From Aldehydirespirator sp965219165 (GTDB taxonomy: Bacteria; Actinomycetota; Acidimicrobiia; Acidimicrobiales; Aldehydirespiratoraceae), in NCBI GenBank assembly GCA_965219165.1, contig CBDCMW010000002.1, positions 1,736,001-1,800,000 of the forward strand: a DNA stretch of 64,000 nt, written 5' to 3'. This document shows, piece by piece, positions 61,797-64,000 of the stretch. Each line of letters begins with the position of its first letter. The stretch's first letter is position 1. The notes beneath the pieces were generated by a model. The model was given only the letters and a program-made list of their open reading frames with translations. It was not told where the DNA came from and made no database searches. The position numbers and the translations under genes were made by a program.

Positions 61797-63734
61797 ATGG
61801 GGATCCCGATGGGCGAGGGAGCCGCGGTCACAGCCGATCCGATGGAGCCTTGGGTCGGCGAGCGGGCGGCGGCGCAGAAGCCGGAGGAGCCGAGCCTGTC
61901 GGCGGGTCAGTGGGTTCGAGAGAACCTGTTCTCCACCCCATTCAACTCAGCACTCACGGTCATCTTCGGGCTGCTGATCCTCCTAGTGGCCCGTGGCCTG
62001 CTCAATTTCGCGTTCAGCGAAGCGCGTGAATGGGACGCGGTGCGCACCAACCTGCGGCTGATATTCACCCACGCCTACCCCGAGGATCACTACAGCAGGG
62101 TTTGGGTCTGCGTTGGGACCGTCGCCGTACTTGCTGGCGTCTCGCTGGGTTTGCTCGCCATTCGCGGCCGCGGCGTGTCGATGAAGAAGCTCGCGATGAA
62201 CCTCATGGGAGTCGGGGGAGCGATTGCTCTGGGCGTGGTGCTGCGCGAGCCCTCCGTGCTCAAGGACTCCGAGGGATCGGCACGGCGCGACGATCACGGC
62301 GTCGTCAGGGAGTCGTTCACCGAGGCCATGGCCGACCGCTGGGCGTGGTGGCTCGTCGCCGTCGTGCTAGTCGCAGCGGGCGCGGCCCTGTGGCAAGGCT
62401 TGGGCGACGCCAAGCGGCGCCGCACCTTCGTACCGTCGGTGGAGTTGGCCGTCGCGCTGGCGGGTCTGCTGGTGCTCTCCGCCTGGGTCTACCCGTGGGG
62501 CCACTACGCGTTCGTCGACGGTGAGTTCATCGCCGAGCCGGGCCGCACCGTCGCGATGTCGACCAAGCTGCCCTGGACGGTCGTCTGGCTGCTGCTCGCG
62601 GCCGCGATCGCGGCCGGCCGCTGGCTTCGGCGCCGCGGCTTGGGGAACCGCATCAGGTTGACGCTGAACCTCGCGTGGCTGCTGTGCCCCTTCGGACTCT
62701 ATTTCGTGGTGCTGCGAGCCCCTGATCTCGACTGGGGGCAGGTCGCGTTGGTGGATCTCCCGTTGGCGCTCCTCTTCGCCGTCTTGGGAGGGGCCGTGGT
62801 GTGGGTCCTCACGAATCCCAGGATCGGCGAGATGGGCCGCATCATCGCCGTGGTGCTGCTGGGTGTGGCGGTGTTCAACTGGATTGCGGCCTTCTTCGGC
62901 TGGTACCCGATGCTGCAGAAGGTGCGGCTCAGCTTCCTGCTGCTAGCGCTCGTGGCTCTTCTGGCGCACAACTTCGCGGGGGAGAGGGCCAAGCGGATGC
63001 GCCTGCTGGCGGCCTGGGTGCTCGGCATCGGCGGGTTCCACTACCTGGTCACCATCATCAACGCGCCGTCCACTGTGAAGACCCCGACGGAGGCACTGAT
63101 CGGCGGTCTTGCGGTGACGCTCATCGTGGCGGTGTTCACCATCATGTTCTCGTTCCCGCTGGGGGTGATGCTGGCACTGGCCCGCACTTCGAAGCTCCCC
63201 ATCTTCAGGGTGCTCTCCACCAGCTACATCGAGGTGATCAGGGGCGTGCCGCTGATCACGATCCTGATCTTTTTCAACATCATGTTGCCGCTGTTCCTCC
63301 CCGACGGGATGGAGATCAGCCAACTCGCCGCGGCCACCGCGGGCTATACGCTGTTCTCGGCCGCCTACCTGGCGGAGAACGTGCGGGGCGGGCTCCAGTC
63401 GATACGAAGGGGACAGTACGAGGCTTCCGACGCAGTCGGCCTCAGCACCGTGCAGCGCAGCAGTTTCATCGTGCTGCCCCAAGCATTGCGAGTATCGATC
63501 CCGCCGCTGGTCGGTCAGGTGATAGCCACGTTCAAGGAGACATCGCTTCTGGCTGTCATCGGGATCTTCGACATTCTGAGAATGGCCAACAACGCCATAC
63601 CCGCACAGACGCAGTTCCTCGGCGTCAAGCGCGAGGGCCTGCTATTCGTGTGCGTGGTCTACTGGATCTTCGCCTACAGCATGTCCAAGCACAGCCAGCG
63701 GCTGGAGAAGAGGCTCGGAGTGGGGGAGCGCTAG
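61797..63734 (+). CDS. aapM: General L-amino acid ABC transporter, permease AapM, enlarged
   Basis: 645 aa against about 390 in well-known AapM/BztC proteins. The permease core is in the C-terminal third: GLAVTLIVAVFTIMFSFPLG, SYIEVIRGVPLITILIFFNI, AAYLAENVRGGLQSIRRGQY and EASDAVGLSTVQRSSFIVLP. The N-terminal 430 residues hold roughly ten additional membrane segments. Together with AapQ it forms the transport channel. ATG 61797 follows the aapQ stop by one base. GGGGGAG at its end can serve the downstream mini-ORF. Confidence 0.9.
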   Translation: MGIPMGEGAAVTADPMEPWVGERAAAQKPEEPSLSAGQWVRENLFSTPFNSALTVIFGLLILLVARGLLNFAFSEAREWDAVRTNLRLIFTHAYPEDHYSRVWVCVGTVAVLAGVSLGLLAIRGRGVSMKKLAMNLMGVGGAIALGVVLREPSVLKDSEGSARRDDHGVVRESFTEAMADRWAWWLVAVVLVAAGAALWQGLGDAKRRRTFVPSVELAVALAGLLVLSAWVYPWGHYAFVDGEFIAEPGRTVAMSTKLPWTVVWLLLAAAIAAGRWLRRRGLGNRIRLTLNLAWLLCPFGLYFVVLRAPDLDWGQVALVDLPLALLFAVLGGAVVWVLTNPRIGEMGRIIAVVLLGVAVFNWIAAFFGWYPMLQKVRLSFLLLALVALLAHNFAGERAKRMRLLAAWVLGIGGFHYLVTIINAPSTVKTPTEALIGGLAVTLIVAVFTIMFSFPLGVMLALARTSKLPIFRVLSTSYIEVIRGVPLITILIFFNIMLPLFLPDGMEISQLAAATAGYTLFSAAYLAENVRGGLQSIRRGQYEASDAVGLSTVQRSSFIVLPQALRVSIPPLVGQVIATFKETSLLAVIGIFDILRMANNAIPAQTQFLGVKREGLLFVCVVYWIFAYSMSKHSQRLEKRLGVGER

Positions 63735-63736
63735 CC

Positions 63737-63827
63737 GTGCCGCCGCAGACAAACTGCAGGGGGGCAAACTGCAGGGGGATCAAGCCATGAGCGTCAGCGA
63801 CGCCACCACAGGGGGGATCAAGTCATG
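63737..63827 (+). other. Two mini-ORFs and duplicated start region between aapM and aapP
   Basis: GTG 63737 opens 17 codons (VPPQTNCRGANCRGIKP) ending at TGA 63788-63790. This overlaps ATG 63787, which opens 13 codons (MSVSDATTGGIKS) ending at TGA 63826-63828. This in turn overlaps the aapP ATG 63825. A 38-bp tandem duplication (GGGGGATCAAG-x-CATGAG onward) creates the last two starts, each with AGGGGG 8 nt upstream. A shorter repeat CAAACTGCAGGGGG lies before it. Confidence 0.55.
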
Positions 63828-64000
63828 AGTGTGAGCGACGCCACCACCGCTCTGACCGAGGAGCTCGCCGCCCGCGACGACATGATCGTGTGCGAGGGGG
63901 TGAACAAATGGTTCGGGGACTTCCAGGCCCTCGACGGGATCAGCGCCGTGATCAAGGAGCGAGAGGTGGTGGTGGTGCTCGGCCCGTCGGGCTCGGGAAA
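63825..64000 (+). CDS. aapP: General L-amino acid ABC transporter, ATPase AapP (partial, runs off the window)
   Basis: The first 58 codons are present. After MSVSDATTALTEELAARDD comes the start of an ABC ATPase, CEGVNKWFGDFQALDGISA, and the Walker A sequence VVVVLGPSGSGK at the very edge. It matches the polar amino-acid ATPases that follow aapM in this cluster. ATG 63825 is the second of two duplicated start regions and the only one leading into the long frame. Confidence 0.9.
   Translation, partial: MSVSDATTALTEELAARDDMIVCEGVNKWFGDFQALDGISAVIKEREVVVVLGPSGSG

Overview
The window is a 64 kb piece of a high-GC actinobacterial chromosome. Several genes point to the class Acidimicrobiia: a fused F420-precursor synthase (fbiC), a proteasomal AAA ATPase ending in GQYL next to a one-cluster ferredoxin and trmI, a DUF3151 gene, a K+-type membrane pyrophosphatase, and frequent GTG/TTG starts. 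This placement is inferred from gene content, not from a marker-gene search. No tRNA, rRNA, CRISPR array, integrase or prophage was recognised.

Layout. 0-11.5 kb: a PfkB kinase, an alcohol-dehydrogenase relic, the membrane pyrophosphatase (minus strand), 5-formyl-THF cyclo-ligase, trkA with three consecutive trkH genes, and an AAA/DUF4143 ATPase behind two palindromes. 11.7-18 kb: gltB and gltD, joined by a 47-bp tandem repeat that carries a chain of tiny overlapping ORFs. 18-20.7 kb (minus): a sortase-like lipoprotein and two surface proteins with the same unusual C-terminal anchor; a relic of a second sortase start lies between them. 20.8-21.6 kb: no gene, but a promoter and hairpin-rich sequence that may be a structured RNA. 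21.6-27.8 kb: glycerophosphodiesterase, a divergent pyruvate kinase with a MITE-like element inserted at its stop codon, DUF3151, mobA, a rhodanese, RNase D, and an 18-bp repeat.

27.9-40.2 kb is a visibly lower-GC accessory island. It encodes a BMP/nucleoside-type ABC importer, a second BMP-fold protein without a signal peptide, an amidohydrolase, a GcvT-family methyltransferase, a MetV-MetF fusion, a phosphotriesterase-family hydrolase and a GntR/HutC regulator. All three transcription units start at copies of one palindrome, and two of them share a ~180-bp promoter region present as an inverted repeat. I read it as a single regulon for import and folate-dependent demethylation of a methylated, perhaps purine-like, compound. 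It is the best candidate here for an undescribed system.

40.2-50.6 kb (mostly minus): CLC channel, fbiC, cysNC, cysD, transaldolase, transketolase. 50.7-58.5 kb: cell-envelope and housekeeping genes (PBP4-like protein lacking the SxxK lysine, LON domain, three small membrane proteins, trmI, serine protease, ferredoxin, proteasomal ATPase). 58.5-64 kb: a broken copy of an amino-acid binding protein, then aapJ, aapQ, aapM and the start of aapP.

A pattern across the whole window is short tandem duplication (about 17-53 bp) placed on gene boundaries, often containing the stop codon, Shine-Dalgarno sequence and start codon. At three junctions (gltB-gltD, trmI-protease, aapM-aapP) the repeat creates overlapping stop/start codons and mini-ORFs that could keep the genes translationally coupled.
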